Shown here piece after piece: positions 1-8,535 of a DNA stretch of 35,183 bases (the first letter of the stretch is position 1; the number at the start of each line of letters is the position of its first letter). A model generated the notes under the pieces. That model saw nothing but the letters and a program-made list of their open reading frames with translations. It had not been told where the DNA came from and ran no database searches. The stretch is taken from the NCBI GenBank assembly GCA_903876885.1, contig CAIRBP010000049.1:64025-99207 (forward strand). Direction: 5' to 3'. This DNA comes from an uncultured Burkholderiales bacterium (lineage in GTDB: Bacteria > Pseudomonadota > Gammaproteobacteria > Burkholderiales > Burkholderiaceae_C). The position numbers and the translations under genes are program-made.

Positions 1-1776
1 CCCCTGTCTGAGGTTCTCCCCTCTGTCACAGTAATTACAAAGGAGGAGATTCAAAGATCCCAGGCAAGATCAATCATCGATCTATTACAAGGTGAGCCAG
101 GAATTGAGGTTGGTTCTAATGGTGGATTAGGCTCAGTATCTTCGTATTTTCTTAGAGGGCAATCCAGCCGTAGCGTAGCTATTTTTGTAGACGGCGTAAG
201 GGTACAACCTGACGGCATCGGCAGTCTTAGCAATACAAGCCTACCGACACCACAGGCTATTGACCGAGTTGAAATACTTAGGGGCAACAGTAGCTCACTT
301 TACGGCGAAGCAGCAATTGGAGGTGTAATAAATATTTTTACCAATGCAGGATTAAATGGATCACCCAAAGCGTTTGGAACAGTGACCTACGGATCCAACA
401 AAACTTTTGATACCAGTGTTGGGGAGTCGGGACGGGTAAATGACACCAAATTTAATATTACTGTAAACGGCACAAATAGCGCAGGATTTATGCCGATTGA
501 TCATTCAATCTACCAGACCTCCGTGACAAATACTGGAATGAATAAAGGAGAAGGTATAAATTTTGGTATCAGTCAAATTCTTAATCAAAATGTAGAGGTA
601 GGTTTTAGAGAGAAGTTTCAGGACAACACAAATCTTTACAACGGAATAAACGTTCAAAAGTATGACACAGCAGTTCTAATGAGAACTATAAGTAACGATA
701 CAACTGTTTTTGCTAAAGCGGTTGTCTCTGATGCTTGGCTCTCTACGATTGATTTGACTAAGTCTAAATTAGATTATCAATTCACTCCTTTCGTGCCGTT
801 AACTTACGACACAAACGCAGACACAAACTCTCTTAACTGGACTAACACTTATGAATTGAGCAAATACCAAAAGGCATCATTCGGAGCAAGCCTTTCAAAT
901 CTAAGTTTTAATGACGGACTTGGTGATTTGATGTACAAAAAGTCCTACGGATTCTTTGTGGGTGATACTTTAAAATGGAACCGATTTGATTTTCAAATCA
1001 ACGCTCGACGCGACAATATAAAAGCCAATCAGCCTGACGCCGTGATCCAGTCAATTACTCCAAACACAACAAGCTCAAATTTTGGAGCAACCACAGGTTT
1101 ATTTGGAGTAGGTTACCATTTGACTGAAAACCTCAGGCTTACATCAGCCGTTTCCTCCGGATTTAGGGCTCCTGCAATTCAAGAATTTTTCAACCCCTAT
1201 GGGGGCTTCAATCCTAACCTGACACCTGAATTACACCATACTGTCGAATCGGGTATTGAATTCAAGAACTCATACACCAATACCAGACTTGTTTACTTCA
1301 ACACTAATACTAAAAATGCAATAACGCCAGATCCTAACTCTCCATATGCCAACATTAACATTCCTACAGTTACCAATCACGGCTGGGAATTTTCTGAAAG
1401 AGGTTCTTGGAATGGTTATAGGTTGATTGCGTCGTTTACAAGTCAAAATCCAAATGACCAATCTAACGGACAAGATCCTATACTTCGTCGAGCCAAACAG
1501 TTTGGCTCAATCGATTTGGCGAAATCTATAGATGTGTATGATTTTGGAGGAAAAATCCTGTCCTCTAGTAGTCGTTACGATTACGATCAGCTTGGTAATA
1601 TAACTACCCTGAGCCCATATCACATTTGGTCCTTTTATACTGGCTATAAATTAACTGAAGAGGTTTCTTTCAGACTACGTATAGAAAATGCATTGAATGA
1701 AAAGTATCAACTAGCATATGGTTATAACACTCCAGGGCGATCTGCCTGGTTGACAATGTATTATCAACAAAGATAA
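1..1776 (+). CDS. btuB: TonB-dependent vitamin B12 receptor BtuB, 3' part
   Basis: Outer-membrane gated barrel that imports cobalamin using TonB energy. The frame is open from base 1, so the signal peptide and TonB box lie outside the window; 591 codons remain. The first ~120 residues are a plug domain: VTVITKEEIQRS, then LLQGEPGIEV, then RVEILRGNSSSLYG (nt 265-306) and GGVINIFT. The rest reads as alternating beta strands. It ends in YGYNTPGRSAWLTMYYQQR, like the last strand of BtuB-type receptors, although the final residue is Arg rather than the usual aromatic. The assignment to B12 rather than iron siderophores rests mainly on the downstream btuFCD-cobO genes. A cobalamin riboswitch, if there is one, would lie upstream of the window. 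Confidence 0.88.
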   Translation, partial: PLSEVLPSVTVITKEEIQRSQARSIIDLLQGEPGIEVGSNGGLGSVSSYFLRGQSSRSVAIFVDGVRVQPDGIGSLSNTSLPTPQAIDRVEILRGNSSSLYGEAAIGGVINIFTNAGLNGSPKAFGTVTYGSNKTFDTSVGESGRVNDTKFNITVNGTNSAGFMPIDHSIYQTSVTNTGMNKGEGINFGISQILNQNVEVGFREKFQDNTNLYNGINVQKYDTAVLMRTISNDTTVFAKAVVSDAWLSTIDLTKSKLDYQFTPFVPLTYDTNADTNSLNWTNTYELSKYQKASFGASLSNLSFNDGLGDLMYKKSYGFFVGDTLKWNRFDFQINARRDNIKANQPDAVIQSITPNTTSSNFGATTGLFGVGYHLTENLRLTSAVSSGFRAPAIQEFFNPYGGFNPNLTPELHHTVESGIEFKNSYTNTRLVYFNTNTKNAITPDPNSPYANINIPTVTNHGWEFSERGSWNGYRLIASFTSQNPNDQSNGQDPILRRAKQFGSIDLAKSIDVYDFGGKILSSSSRYDYDQLGNITTLSPYHIWSFYTGYKLTEEVSFRLRIENALNEKYQLAYGYNTPGRSAWLTMYYQQR

Positions 1777-1875
1777 ATATAGATCATAAAATTTTTCTTT
1801 GCCTCCAACCCGTCGTAAGAGATTAAAGCTCTCTAATCTTAAGTTATTACTTGAGATTACTATGAAAATAAAATT

Positions 1876-2745
1876 GTGAAACATTTTTTTTACCTTCTAT
1901 CACTCTTACTCTTTTTGCCTACTTTTAATAATGCTATGGCAGCAGAGATCATGGACGACCGAGGTGTAAAAATCGCTCTCTCCTCTGCGCCAACTCGCTT
2001 AGTGAGCCTATTGCCCTCAATAACCGAGTCATTGTGCGCAGTTGGTCGTTGTGATTTGATTGTGGGAGTTGACGAATATTCAAACTACCCATCTCGTGTT
2101 AAATCTATTGCCCGGGTGGGAAGTGCTTTATCTCCTAATTTGGAGTTGATTATTTCTTTAAAACCAGATTTAGTTCTAATGTCGAGTAATTCTCGACTTT
2201 CTCAGAGGTTAGAACATTTAGGAATAAAAGTTATCGTAATCAACACGGTTCACTCCAGCGATGTACGTGAATCTTTGAGCAAGTTAGATCTTATTTTTAG
2301 ATCTAACTTAGGGCAAGCACTTTGGAAATCTATTGATTCAAAAATTACTGAAGCGTCTCAAACCCTTCCAAATAAATCCAAGAATTTGAGAGTCTACTTT
2401 GAGGTATCCCCTGGACCTTACGCGGCTGATCCAAAATCCTTTATTGGCGAGACCTTAACACGCCTTGGAGTTAGCAATATCGTCCCGTCTGATATTGGGG
2501 ACTTTCCCAAACTAAATCCTGAATTTATAGTTAAAGAAAATCCAGATTTAATAATAATCAGCGATAACAATTATTCTGATTTAATCAAACGCCCCGGTTG
2601 GGGAGAGATGACTGCTATTCGCAAGAACCGTGTATGCGCTCTGACTAAAGAGCAATCCGATATTGTGGTCCGTCCTGGACCCAGAATGGGCGAAGGTGCA
2701 AAAATAATTGCTCAGTGTATTTTGAGTAAAGGACTTAATTCTTGA
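1876..2745 (+). CDS. btuF: Periplasmic cobalamin-binding protein BtuF
   Basis: Periplasmic binding protein that takes B12 from BtuB and delivers it to BtuCD. The N-terminus is a signal peptide with likely cleavage after Ala22 (AMA/AE). The mature part begins with the class III (helical backbone) pattern: IMDDRGVKIAL, then RLVSLLPSITESLCAVG and VGVDEYSNYPSRV, typical of BtuF. Length 289 aa is slightly above the usual ~265. The start is GTG: the in-frame region upstream is full of stops, and the nearby ATG at 1862 is in another frame and hits a stop after five codons. The gene lies 99 bp after btuB, and its stop overlaps the btuC start. Confidence 0.9.
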   Translation: MKHFFYLLSLLLFLPTFNNAMAAEIMDDRGVKIALSSAPTRLVSLLPSITESLCAVGRCDLIVGVDEYSNYPSRVKSIARVGSALSPNLELIISLKPDLVLMSSNSRLSQRLEHLGIKVIVINTVHSSDVRESLSKLDLIFRSNLGQALWKSIDSKITEASQTLPNKSKNLRVYFEVSPGPYAADPKSFIGETLTRLGVSNIVPSDIGDFPKLNPEFIVKENPDLIIISDNNYSDLIKRPGWGEMTAIRKNRVCALTKEQSDIVVRPGPRMGEGAKIIAQCILSKGLNS

Positions 2746-3791
2746 CCCCCTTACATCCCTTTAACGCGAATGCTAGTGGTTCTTCCCAAAGTGCGGACAA
2801 ACGCAAACACGCACTTGTGGTTGCGGTTATATTGCTTTCATTTTTTTCAATAGTTTTAGGAATAGCAATTGGGAGCACTGGACTTGAGAGCTTGATGCAG
2901 GCAGTGAATGATCCTGTTGCTCTAAAAATTATTTTAGATATTCGTCTCCCCCGAACTCTAGGGGCTTGGCTTGCGGGCGCATTACTTGGTTTGGCCGGCG
3001 CCCTAGCACAAGGCCTATTTAGGAATCCTCTTGCCGATCCTTATTTGTTAGGTAGCGCGTCGGGGGCTTCACTAGGAGTCGCACTGGTTTTAATGTTCTA
3101 TGGATATAGCACTGAAGCATCGAGTTGGGCATTTAAACTTGGCCTAAGCGGCGCAGCTTTTTTAGGGGCTCTCGCCTCTGTTGGTTTGACCCTAATATTA
3201 TCCCGGGGAGTTCAGCACACTTTTAGACTTTTGCTAGCAGGAATCATTGTGGGGGTTGTGCTAGGTGCATTAACTTCACTAACCACCCTCTTTGATCCAT
3301 CAATTATTCAAAGCATGCAATCCTTTTTACTGGGAACAACTAGTTTCATCAATTGGGGTTCGGTAAGGATCATGCTCGTCGCACTTATGATTTGCTTGAC
3401 TTTAACTTGGACGCTCAGTAAAGCGCTTGACGCTTTAAGTTTAGGTGAATCTACAGCAAGTAGTTTGGGAATTAATTTATCAACACTACGAATTGCGTTA
3501 ATCGCTGCGCTCGCTCTAGCTACTGGTGTTGCTGTCGCTGAAACGGGCTTAATTGCATTTGTTGGTTTAGCCGCTCCTCATTTGGTTAGATCCCTAGTCA
3601 AAGTTACCCACAACTGGCTGGTTCTTCTCTCAAGCCTCATGGGGGGACTATTATTGCTGAGTGCAGATCTAGTGGCAAGAATACTGACAGCACCTGGCGA
3701 ATTGCCGGTCGGCCTATTTACTGCAGTAATCGGAGGTATTTACCTACTGCGTCTTATGCATGGTCAAAACACGAGGCACGAAGGGAAATGA
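2742..3791 (+). CDS. btuC: Cobalamin ABC transporter permease BtuC
   Basis: Inner-membrane permease of the FecCD/BtuC family, which forms the B12 channel as a dimer. 349 aa with about ten hydrophobic segments. Family signatures are visible: DIRLPRTLGAWLAGALLGLAG, FRNPLADPYLLG, GLIAFVGLAAPHLVRS (the cytoplasmic loop that docks the ATPase) and ELPVGLFTAVIGGIYLL at the C-terminus. The start codon is TTG, inside the overlap TTGA that also holds the btuF stop, so translation is probably coupled. The stop overlaps the btuD ATG in the same way. The family also includes iron and heme permeases; BtuC is chosen from the neighbours. Confidence 0.9.
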   Translation: MTPLHPFNANASGSSQSADKRKHALVVAVILLSFFSIVLGIAIGSTGLESLMQAVNDPVALKIILDIRLPRTLGAWLAGALLGLAGALAQGLFRNPLADPYLLGSASGASLGVALVLMFYGYSTEASSWAFKLGLSGAAFLGALASVGLTLILSRGVQHTFRLLLAGIIVGVVLGALTSLTTLFDPSIIQSMQSFLLGTTSFINWGSVRIMLVALMICLTLTWTLSKALDALSLGESTASSLGINLSTLRIALIAALALATGVAVAETGLIAFVGLAAPHLVRSLVKVTHNWLVLLSSLMGGLLLLSADLVARILTAPGELPVGLFTAVIGGIYLLRLMHGQNTRHEGK

Positions 3792-4567
3792 CGCATACTG
3801 CGGCAATTCTTGAAAATGTCAACGTATCACTTGGCAATAGACCAGTCTTGCATGGTATCAATATTGAGTTTAAAAGCGCTAAGTGGACAAATATTATTGG
3901 CCCTAACGGTGCTGGGAAATCAACATTGCTGGGAGCGCTAGCCGGATTAATTCCTATGACAGGAAAAGTGATGTACCCAGCCCTACTTCAGTCACAACCA
4001 AACTCTAAAGAAAAAGCTCGGCATCTCGCTTGGCTAGGTCAAAATCAACTGGGTGCAGATGACTTAAGTGTCTACGATATTGTGATGCTCGGAAGAATTC
4101 CTCACCAAGGTTGGCTAAGTTCTCCTAGCGCTGAGGACCAACTAGCGGTAGAACAATCGCTGAAACGCACCCATGCATGGGAATGGAGGACGCGTTCTTT
4201 AAAAGAGTTATCTGGCGGGGAGCGTCAGCGCGCGCTACTTGCTCGGGCGTTGGCTGTCAATGCCGATATTTTATTAATGGATGAGCCCCTAACTAGTCTG
4301 GATCCTCCTCATCAAGTGGATTGGTTAGAAGTGGTCAAGTCGCTTCTAGCTGAGCAGAAAACAGTAATTACGGTTTTACACGAACTGACTATTTCCCTAC
4401 TTGCCGATGAGATAGTGGTCTTGAAGTGTGGTCAAATTGAACACCAAGGTAGCAGCTCTAGCCCGGTAACACACCGAGCTATAGAACAAGTTTTTGAAAA
4501 CAAAGTCCAAATATTGAAATTGAATGATCGTTGGATTTCAGTACCCAAAATAACTGCGGAAAATTAA
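3788..4567 (+). CDS. btuD: Cobalamin ABC transporter ATP-binding protein BtuD
   Basis: ATPase that powers BtuC. Visible motifs are Walker A GPNGAGKST (38-46), a Q-loop near GQNQ (84-87), the signature LSGGERQ (141-147), Walker B ILLMDEP (161-167) and the switch His198 in VLHEL. At 259 aa it is a single ABC domain of normal length. The ATG lies in the sequence AAATGA, overlapping the btuC stop by four bases. Only one base separates it from cobO, so btuF, btuC, btuD and cobO look like one translationally coupled unit. Related siderophore ATPases share all these motifs, so the substrate comes from context. Confidence 0.9.
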   Translation: MTHTAAILENVNVSLGNRPVLHGINIEFKSAKWTNIIGPNGAGKSTLLGALAGLIPMTGKVMYPALLQSQPNSKEKARHLAWLGQNQLGADDLSVYDIVMLGRIPHQGWLSSPSAEDQLAVEQSLKRTHAWEWRTRSLKELSGGERQRALLARALAVNADILLMDEPLTSLDPPHQVDWLEVVKSLLAEQKTVITVLHELTISLLADEIVVLKCGQIEHQGSSSSPVTHRAIEQVFENKVQILKLNDRWISVPKITAEN

Positions 4568-4568
4568 A

Positions 4569-5138
4569 ATGGAAATTAAAGCACCTCCTACGGAAAAACC
4601 ATACGAACCGTCCACCGGCGAGCGCAGAGGTCTGCTTATTGTTAATACAGGTGACGGTAAAGGCAAAAGCACCGCCGCCTTTGGTCTTGCGATAAGAGCT
4701 CACGGACGAGGCAAGGCTGTCAAAATTTATCAGTTCATGAAAGTTCCAAGTTCGCGCTTTGGTGAACATAGAACATTTGAAAAATTAGGCATACCAATTG
4801 AGGGACTTGGAGACGGATTTAGCTGGCAGAGCCAAGATTTAGAACGCTCTGCTCAGCTCGCTAGGGATGGTTGGCAAAAAGCCAAAGCGGCGATTCTTAG
4901 CAATGAGTTTTTCCTGGTTGTACTTGATGAAATAACTTACCCTTTGATATTCGGATGGCTAGATTTAGCTGAGGTCTTGAACACTCTGAACACCCGGCCC
5001 AAAGAAGTTCATGTAGTCCTAACAGGGAGAAATTGTCCTGCTGAGATAATCGAAATTGCAGATACTGTTACTGAGATGAAAATGATCAAGCACGCTTTTG
5101 AAGCAGGAATTCCAGCACAACGGGGCATTGAGGATTGA
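4569..5138 (+). CDS. cobO: Corrinoid adenosyltransferase (CobO/BtuR type)
   Basis: Transfers the adenosyl group of ATP to cob(I)alamin or cobyrinic acid a,c-diamide to give the coenzyme form. 189 aa, the usual size of this family. The P-loop GDGKGKST is at 28-35, VVLDE at 117-121, TGRNCP at 152-157, TEMKMIKHAF near 168-177, and the tail GIPAQRGIED is typical. It directly follows btuD. No corrin ring synthesis genes occur in the window, so here it most likely activates imported cobalamin. No clear terminator is seen in the 163 bp after the stop. Confidence 0.93.
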   Translation: MEIKAPPTEKPYEPSTGERRGLLIVNTGDGKGKSTAAFGLAIRAHGRGKAVKIYQFMKVPSSRFGEHRTFEKLGIPIEGLGDGFSWQSQDLERSAQLARDGWQKAKAAILSNEFFLVVLDEITYPLIFGWLDLAEVLNTLNTRPKEVHVVLTGRNCPAEIIEIADTVTEMKMIKHAFEAGIPAQRGIED

Positions 5139-5301
5139 ATTTAGTCGTGCTCATGAAGGAGTATTTAATTAAGTACGCAATAATATTTTTCAAAATTTTA
5201 CAAATATCACCTAACAACTCGCTTCAGATACGATGAGACAACAGTACTTAGACTACCAAATGTGGGCGTATTATTTAGACATTGTTAATTTTTGAACAAT
5301 A

Positions 5302-5997
5302 TTAATTTTTAGTAAAGTTATTGATACGACGACATCGTTGAATATCACAAGCAGTTGGCAAAGAAGATCTGTATTCAATGACTTTACCAAATTCAGAGCG
5401 GTCTCTGATATTGCAAAGATCTCCCGCATTGCTTTTGTAATAAGACAAAACATCCACACATCGCCGAGAGTGAGCGCCAAGCCCATAAAAGTGACCCATC
5501 TCGTGCGCAAGGGTCATTTGCAGGGTGTAGCTACCGTCATAAGTTGGACGGACGTCCTTTAGCGTCTTAAATACACCTGGTGAGAGATAGAGTCTTCGTT
5601 GTGAGATCTCAGAAGCACCAATATTACCTTGACTCCTAGAATCGCTCCATTGAATAACGATTTCGTTATTTATCATGTAATGGGGCTGATCTCCAACACT
5701 GACCTGAGCAACGATTCCGCACTCTGACCAAACACTAGCAGCTCGCTGGATCAAATCTAATACTACTTTCTCGTTAAACCAAGGAGGGGCACCGTTTGGG
5801 ATATAAAGAAAACTGATGTTGGAGTATGGGACTGCCTTATCGACACCGTCACCCCAAGTAACTATCTCCCCTGGGACACACTCCTTTATCTCACTATTTC
5901 TAGTGGAATCAATTGCATAGGCATTTGAGGAGTTTAGCAAAGCAGTGGATACGGCAAGAGCGCACCAACCGGATAAAACTCGTAAGAAGTACAACAA
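5302..5997 (-). CDS. Secreted metzincin-like zinc metalloprotease, atypical motif
   Basis: Predicted exported zinc peptidase of the matrixin/metzincin type. The N-terminus is a signal peptide ending near NAYA. The zinc motif reads HEMGHFYGLGAHS (codons at 5505 downward). His-Glu-x-x-His and the Gly at position 8 fit the metzincin HExxHxxGxxH, but the third His is one residue late. The Met-turn expected downstream reads VLSYY, with Leu where Met is usual. The C-terminal 50 residues hold five Cys, suggesting disulfides. Start: no ATG is available. A TTG at 6012 has no ribosome site, whereas TTG 5997 has GGAG nine bases before it (6010-6007), so I prefer 5997. It is convergent with cobO, and activity is uncertain. 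Confidence 0.72.
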   Translation of the reverse strand: MLYFLRVLSGWCALAVSTALLNSSNAYAIDSTRNSEIKECVPGEIVTWGDGVDKAVPYSNISFLYIPNGAPPWFNEKVVLDLIQRAASVWSECGIVAQVSVGDQPHYMINNEIVIQWSDSRSQGNIGASEISQRRLYLSPGVFKTLKDVRPTYDGSYTLQMTLAHEMGHFYGLGAHSRRCVDVLSYYKSNAGDLCNIRDRSEFGKVIEYRSSLPTACDIQRCRRINNFTKN

Positions 5998-6189
5998 GTC
6001 AGACTGCTCCAAGTGTAAGTGGCATTGGGACTATTATATTGATGATATGCACTGACCTATAAGTTAAGCTTTTAAGCCAAGTTCTCATATTTCAATAGAA
6101 AACCATATGCGGCTGTAAGAATATGATTGTTTATTCTGGTTGTAATTTAAAGACAACTCTACACAATTAAATTCGTAACGCTTTAAAGT

Positions 6190-6203
6190 TTGATTTGAAT
6201 CAA
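6190..6203 (+). promoter_or_regulatory. FNR/ANR-type box upstream of ompW
   Basis: TTGATTTGAATCAA is an exact match to the FNR consensus TTGAT-N4-ATCAA, centred 64 bp before the ompW ATG. FNR control of ompW is known in enterobacteria, so the placement makes biological sense. The distance to a -10 element is not clear enough to say whether it activates or represses. Confidence 0.75.
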
Positions 6204-6260
6204 TGCTGCTCTTATCCTTTAGATCAACAATTACTTATCGAAAACAAAAAGGAGAAAGAA

Positions 6261-6881
6261 ATGATTGCCTCAAAAACCATCTTTAAAAATGCGGTCTCAA
6301 TTGCCCTGTGCTTAACAGGCCTGAGCAGTGCGTATGCACAAGTGTCTAGTAACCCTTGGATGGTGCGTGCTCGTGCGGTTGAGCTAAACTGGGCAAACAC
6401 TCAAAACAACGGGTTAGACACAACCAACGTAACAGCTAAGAACTTAGCAATTCCTGAAGCTGATGTTTCTTATTTCTTTACGAAGAATATAGCTACAGAA
6501 CTCGTGCTCACATATCCACAGCAAGTTACTATGAATGTGGGCGGATCAAACTCTGGCAACTTAAAGGCATTACCTCCCTCATTGTTGGCCCAATATCACT
6601 TTACAGACTTTGGTCCTTTCAAACCCTACGTCGGTCTTGGTTTAAATTACACCTCCTTTACTTCGGTTAATGTTGCCGGCGGTGCAGCAAGCGTAAAGAG
6701 TAACAGCGTTGGCGGAGCGGCTCAACTCGGTTTGGATTACATGCTAGATAAAAACTGGGGAGTCAATTTTGATCTTAAGTACATTCAAATCAAAACGGAT
6801 GTATACGTAAGTAGCGCCTACAAAGGTCAGTTGGCTTTAAATCCAACCGCAGCGGCGGTAGGCGTAACATACCGCTTCTAA
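6261..6881 (+). CDS. ompW: OmpW-family outer membrane protein
   Basis: Small eight-stranded outer-membrane barrel. OmpW proteins are thought to form a hydrophobic channel and often respond to oxygen and stress. 206 aa: signal peptide cleaved after Ala26 (AYA/Q), then WMVRARAVELNW, PEADVSYFFTKNIATELVL, LPPSLLAQYHF and FKPYVGLGLNYT, all characteristic of the family. The C-terminal YRF ends in the aromatic residue needed for barrel insertion. Start: a longer reading frame begins at TTG 6195, inside the FNR box, but ATG 6261 has AAGGAG six bases before it (6249-6254) and gives a proper signal peptide. A strong bidirectional terminator follows at 6985-7022. Confidence 0.92.
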   Translation: MIASKTIFKNAVSIALCLTGLSSAYAQVSSNPWMVRARAVELNWANTQNNGLDTTNVTAKNLAIPEADVSYFFTKNIATELVLTYPQQVTMNVGGSNSGNLKALPPSLLAQYHFTDFGPFKPYVGLGLNYTSFTSVNVAGGAASVKSNSVGGAAQLGLDYMLDKNWGVNFDLKYIQIKTDVYVSSAYKGQLALNPTAAAVGVTYRF

Positions 6882-6984
6882 AAATTTGAGTGAAACTGAA
6901 TTGATCTGAACTTGGCCTGAAATTTGTATCAAATAGAAGAAATTCAGTTAACACGGTCAGATTAATGCTTTGAATTAAGAAAAA

Positions 6985-7022
6985 AAAACGGTTTGCAGGA
7001 ATTTAATCTTGCAAACCGTTTT
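6985..7022. terminator. Bidirectional intrinsic terminator between ompW and the HiPIP gene
   Basis: A perfect 13-bp inverted repeat, AAAACGGTTTGCA (6985-6997) and TGCAAACCGTTTT (7010-7022), with a 12-nt loop. The A run on one side and T run on the other allow it to work for ompW (+) and for the convergent HiPIP gene (-). Confidence 0.88.
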
Positions 7023-7115
7023 GTTAATTTGAGTCTAATTCATGCAGGGCATGTAAAAAAACTCAAACTCGCCTTTACAAACAACGGAAGTTGTTTTAGG
7101 TGAAGTACAGCGAAA

Positions 7116-7448
7116 TTAACCTTTTTTCGCGTAAGCGGAGCACCAACCTTTAGCAGAAACTTGTTTACCTGCGTACAAAGGACAGCCACCAGCTGTTGCG
7201 TTTGCAGCTCCTTGGAACAACGCACAATTAGAACAAGCTTGACCAGCTGCGAATTTAGGGAACTTTGCTTTGTCAACTTTAGAAGCATCTGCTTTGTATC
7301 CGAGAGCTGATGCTTGTGGGTCGTTCTCTGCAACCATAGCCTGAGCTTGTGCACCGGCGGCAGCAGCAACTGCTGCAGTAGCAACCACAGACTGGAGCAT
7401 AAATACGCGACGATTTGATTTTTGTGATGTTAAGTTGTTTAAGTTCAT
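7116..7448 (-). CDS. hip: High-potential iron-sulfur protein (HiPIP), Tat-exported
   Basis: Small periplasmic electron carrier with one [4Fe-4S](3+/2+) cluster, which can donate electrons to terminal oxidases or reaction centres. 110 aa. The N-terminus has a twin-arginine signal, SNRRVFML, followed by an Ala-rich hydrophobic stretch and an AQA cleavage region near 37. The mature part has the four cluster Cys in HiPIP spacing: C72-x2-C75, C89 in GGCPL and C103 in GWCSAY. Tat export fits a cofactor folded in the cytoplasm. No good ribosome site precedes the ATG. An inverted repeat AGTTG-N4-CAACT at 7505-7518 lies about 60 bp upstream. Confidence 0.92.
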   Translation of the reverse strand: MNLNNLTSQKSNRRVFMLQSVVATAAVAAAAGAQAQAMVAENDPQASALGYKADASKVDKAKFPKFAAGQACSNCALFQGAANATAGGCPLYAGKQVSAKGWCSAYAKKG

Positions 7449-7504
7449 AGTGAAAGTGAAAAATGGATGAAGAGAAAATTAAACCAACTTAAATTCTACC
7501 CCCT

Positions 7505-7518
7505 AGTTGGCGTCAACT
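7505..7518. promoter_or_regulatory. Inverted repeat upstream of the HiPIP gene
   Basis: AGTTG-GCGT-CAACT is a perfect 5-bp dyad with a 4-bp spacer, the same geometry as CRP/FNR-family sites but a different sequence. It may be an operator for the HiPIP gene; no protein can be named. Confidence 0.35.
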
Positions 7519-7601
7519 GAAATTTTAGATCTAATCAACCCCAAATCCATCCCTTAATACCTAGGTACTAGATTACAGAAACCTAGGAATATAGTCGGAT
7601 A

Positions 7602-8333
7602 TCACTCGTTAGTTACACCCCAAACGGAGGAAACATCAGCACCCAGGGCCCACCCTTCAGGTTGTGCACAGTAGTTCAAAAGATTAAAGTAAAGACGGTC
7701 AGCAACAGACGTGTCAAGCATCTTTTGAAGGTATGCGCGCACCAAAACTTGCTCCGATGCACGTTCACAGTCGATGCCAATGCCTTTGGTTTTATTGGAA
7801 GCGAAGATAACCAAACCGGTATTTTGAATTTTTCTAAGTTTGCCGCCCAAAAAGGCCATTGCGCAAGCCCCTTTACAAATCTGGCCCTGGGTGACTAAGG
7901 TTTCAATATTGTATTTTCTGAATAAATCCCCGAGCGCGTATCCTTCCCTCAAGTCACCACTGGAAGAGTTTAAATAGACAAAGGGGTAAAGAGTCCTTCC
8001 CTTACGGGTCTTACAACCCTGGGCTTCAAGCAAAATAGTCTGAAATGCCTCTACGGCGTCCTTGTTTACGGCGCCATCAAATTCTACGTAATCAATGTTA
8101 CCTGAGGCGCACTCGTCAAATTTAAGTGTAAAGAGTTTTACATGAAAAGCCGCCCTCTCTGTCTCAGTTTGAAGGGTTAGTTTGTAATTGGGAAATCCGA
8201 AGTCAGAGCCCATTATGGGGTGCTTTGGGACTGGCACTTCGACAGCGCAACCCAAACCGATAAGTAACCAAACTGCCGCCAAAAGAGATCGATACAGGCG
8301 CTGCCCAATTCTGCCGAGGAGATAGGTTTGCAT
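7602..8333 (-). CDS. Periplasmic ClpP-fold-like protein (COG3904-like), nucleophile missing
   Basis: 243 aa with an N-terminal hydrophobic segment (~16-30), so exported or membrane-anchored. Cys29 is not in a good lipobox. The central part resembles the COG3904 periplasmic proteins, which have a ClpP/crotonase-like fold: FVYLNSSSGDLREGYALG (118-135), then KYNIETLV and ICKGACAMAFLGG (152-164). In that family the second motif usually reads C-x-SAC-A with Ser as the presumed nucleophile; here it is Gly155. The remaining Cys pairs (153/157 and others) suggest disulfides. The family assignment is from memory of the motif pattern. The gene stands alone between the HiPIP gene and the divergent xdhA. 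Confidence 0.72.
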   Translation of the reverse strand: MQTYLLGRIGQRLYRSLLAAVWLLIGLGCAVEVPVPKHPIMGSDFGFPNYKLTLQTETERAAFHVKLFTLKFDECASGNIDYVEFDGAVNKDAVEAFQTILLEAQGCKTRKGRTLYPFVYLNSSSGDLREGYALGDLFRKYNIETLVTQGQICKGACAMAFLGGKLRKIQNTGLVIFASNKTKGIGIDCERASEQVLVRAYLQKMLDTSVADRLYFNLLNYCAQPEGWALGADVSSVWGVTNE

Positions 8334-8535
8334 AAAATTAAATAATGATAATAAAGATTAAGGGGCTACCTAGCATAAATTTCTTTGATCCTGCCTAACT
8401 GGGTTCAGACCGTTAATGAACAGTGTATACGCAAGTAAAAACTTTAGCTGAATTTTACAAGACCTGACCGAAATGAATTCCAAAACAATATACTGGAGGG
8501 GCAAATACTAAAAAATCAACTTAATTTTTACAAAA

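Noticed and set aside
1777-1875. Looked for a cobalamin riboswitch between btuB and btuF
   Set aside because: Only 99 bp and no B12-box-like core; any riboswitch would be upstream of btuB, outside the window.
1862-1879. Five-codon ATG frame overlapping the btuF GTG start, possible leader peptide
   Set aside because: Too short to judge; no regulatory codons or hairpin around it.
5271-5510. 79-codon - strand frame overlapping the metalloprotease gene
   Set aside because: Lies in another frame over the HExxH region; the metalloprotease reading has the motif and signal peptide.
7040-7384. 114-codon - strand frame overlapping the HiPIP gene
   Set aside because: Shadow of the HiPIP gene in another frame; lacks any recognisable pattern, while HiPIP has its four Cys and Tat signal.
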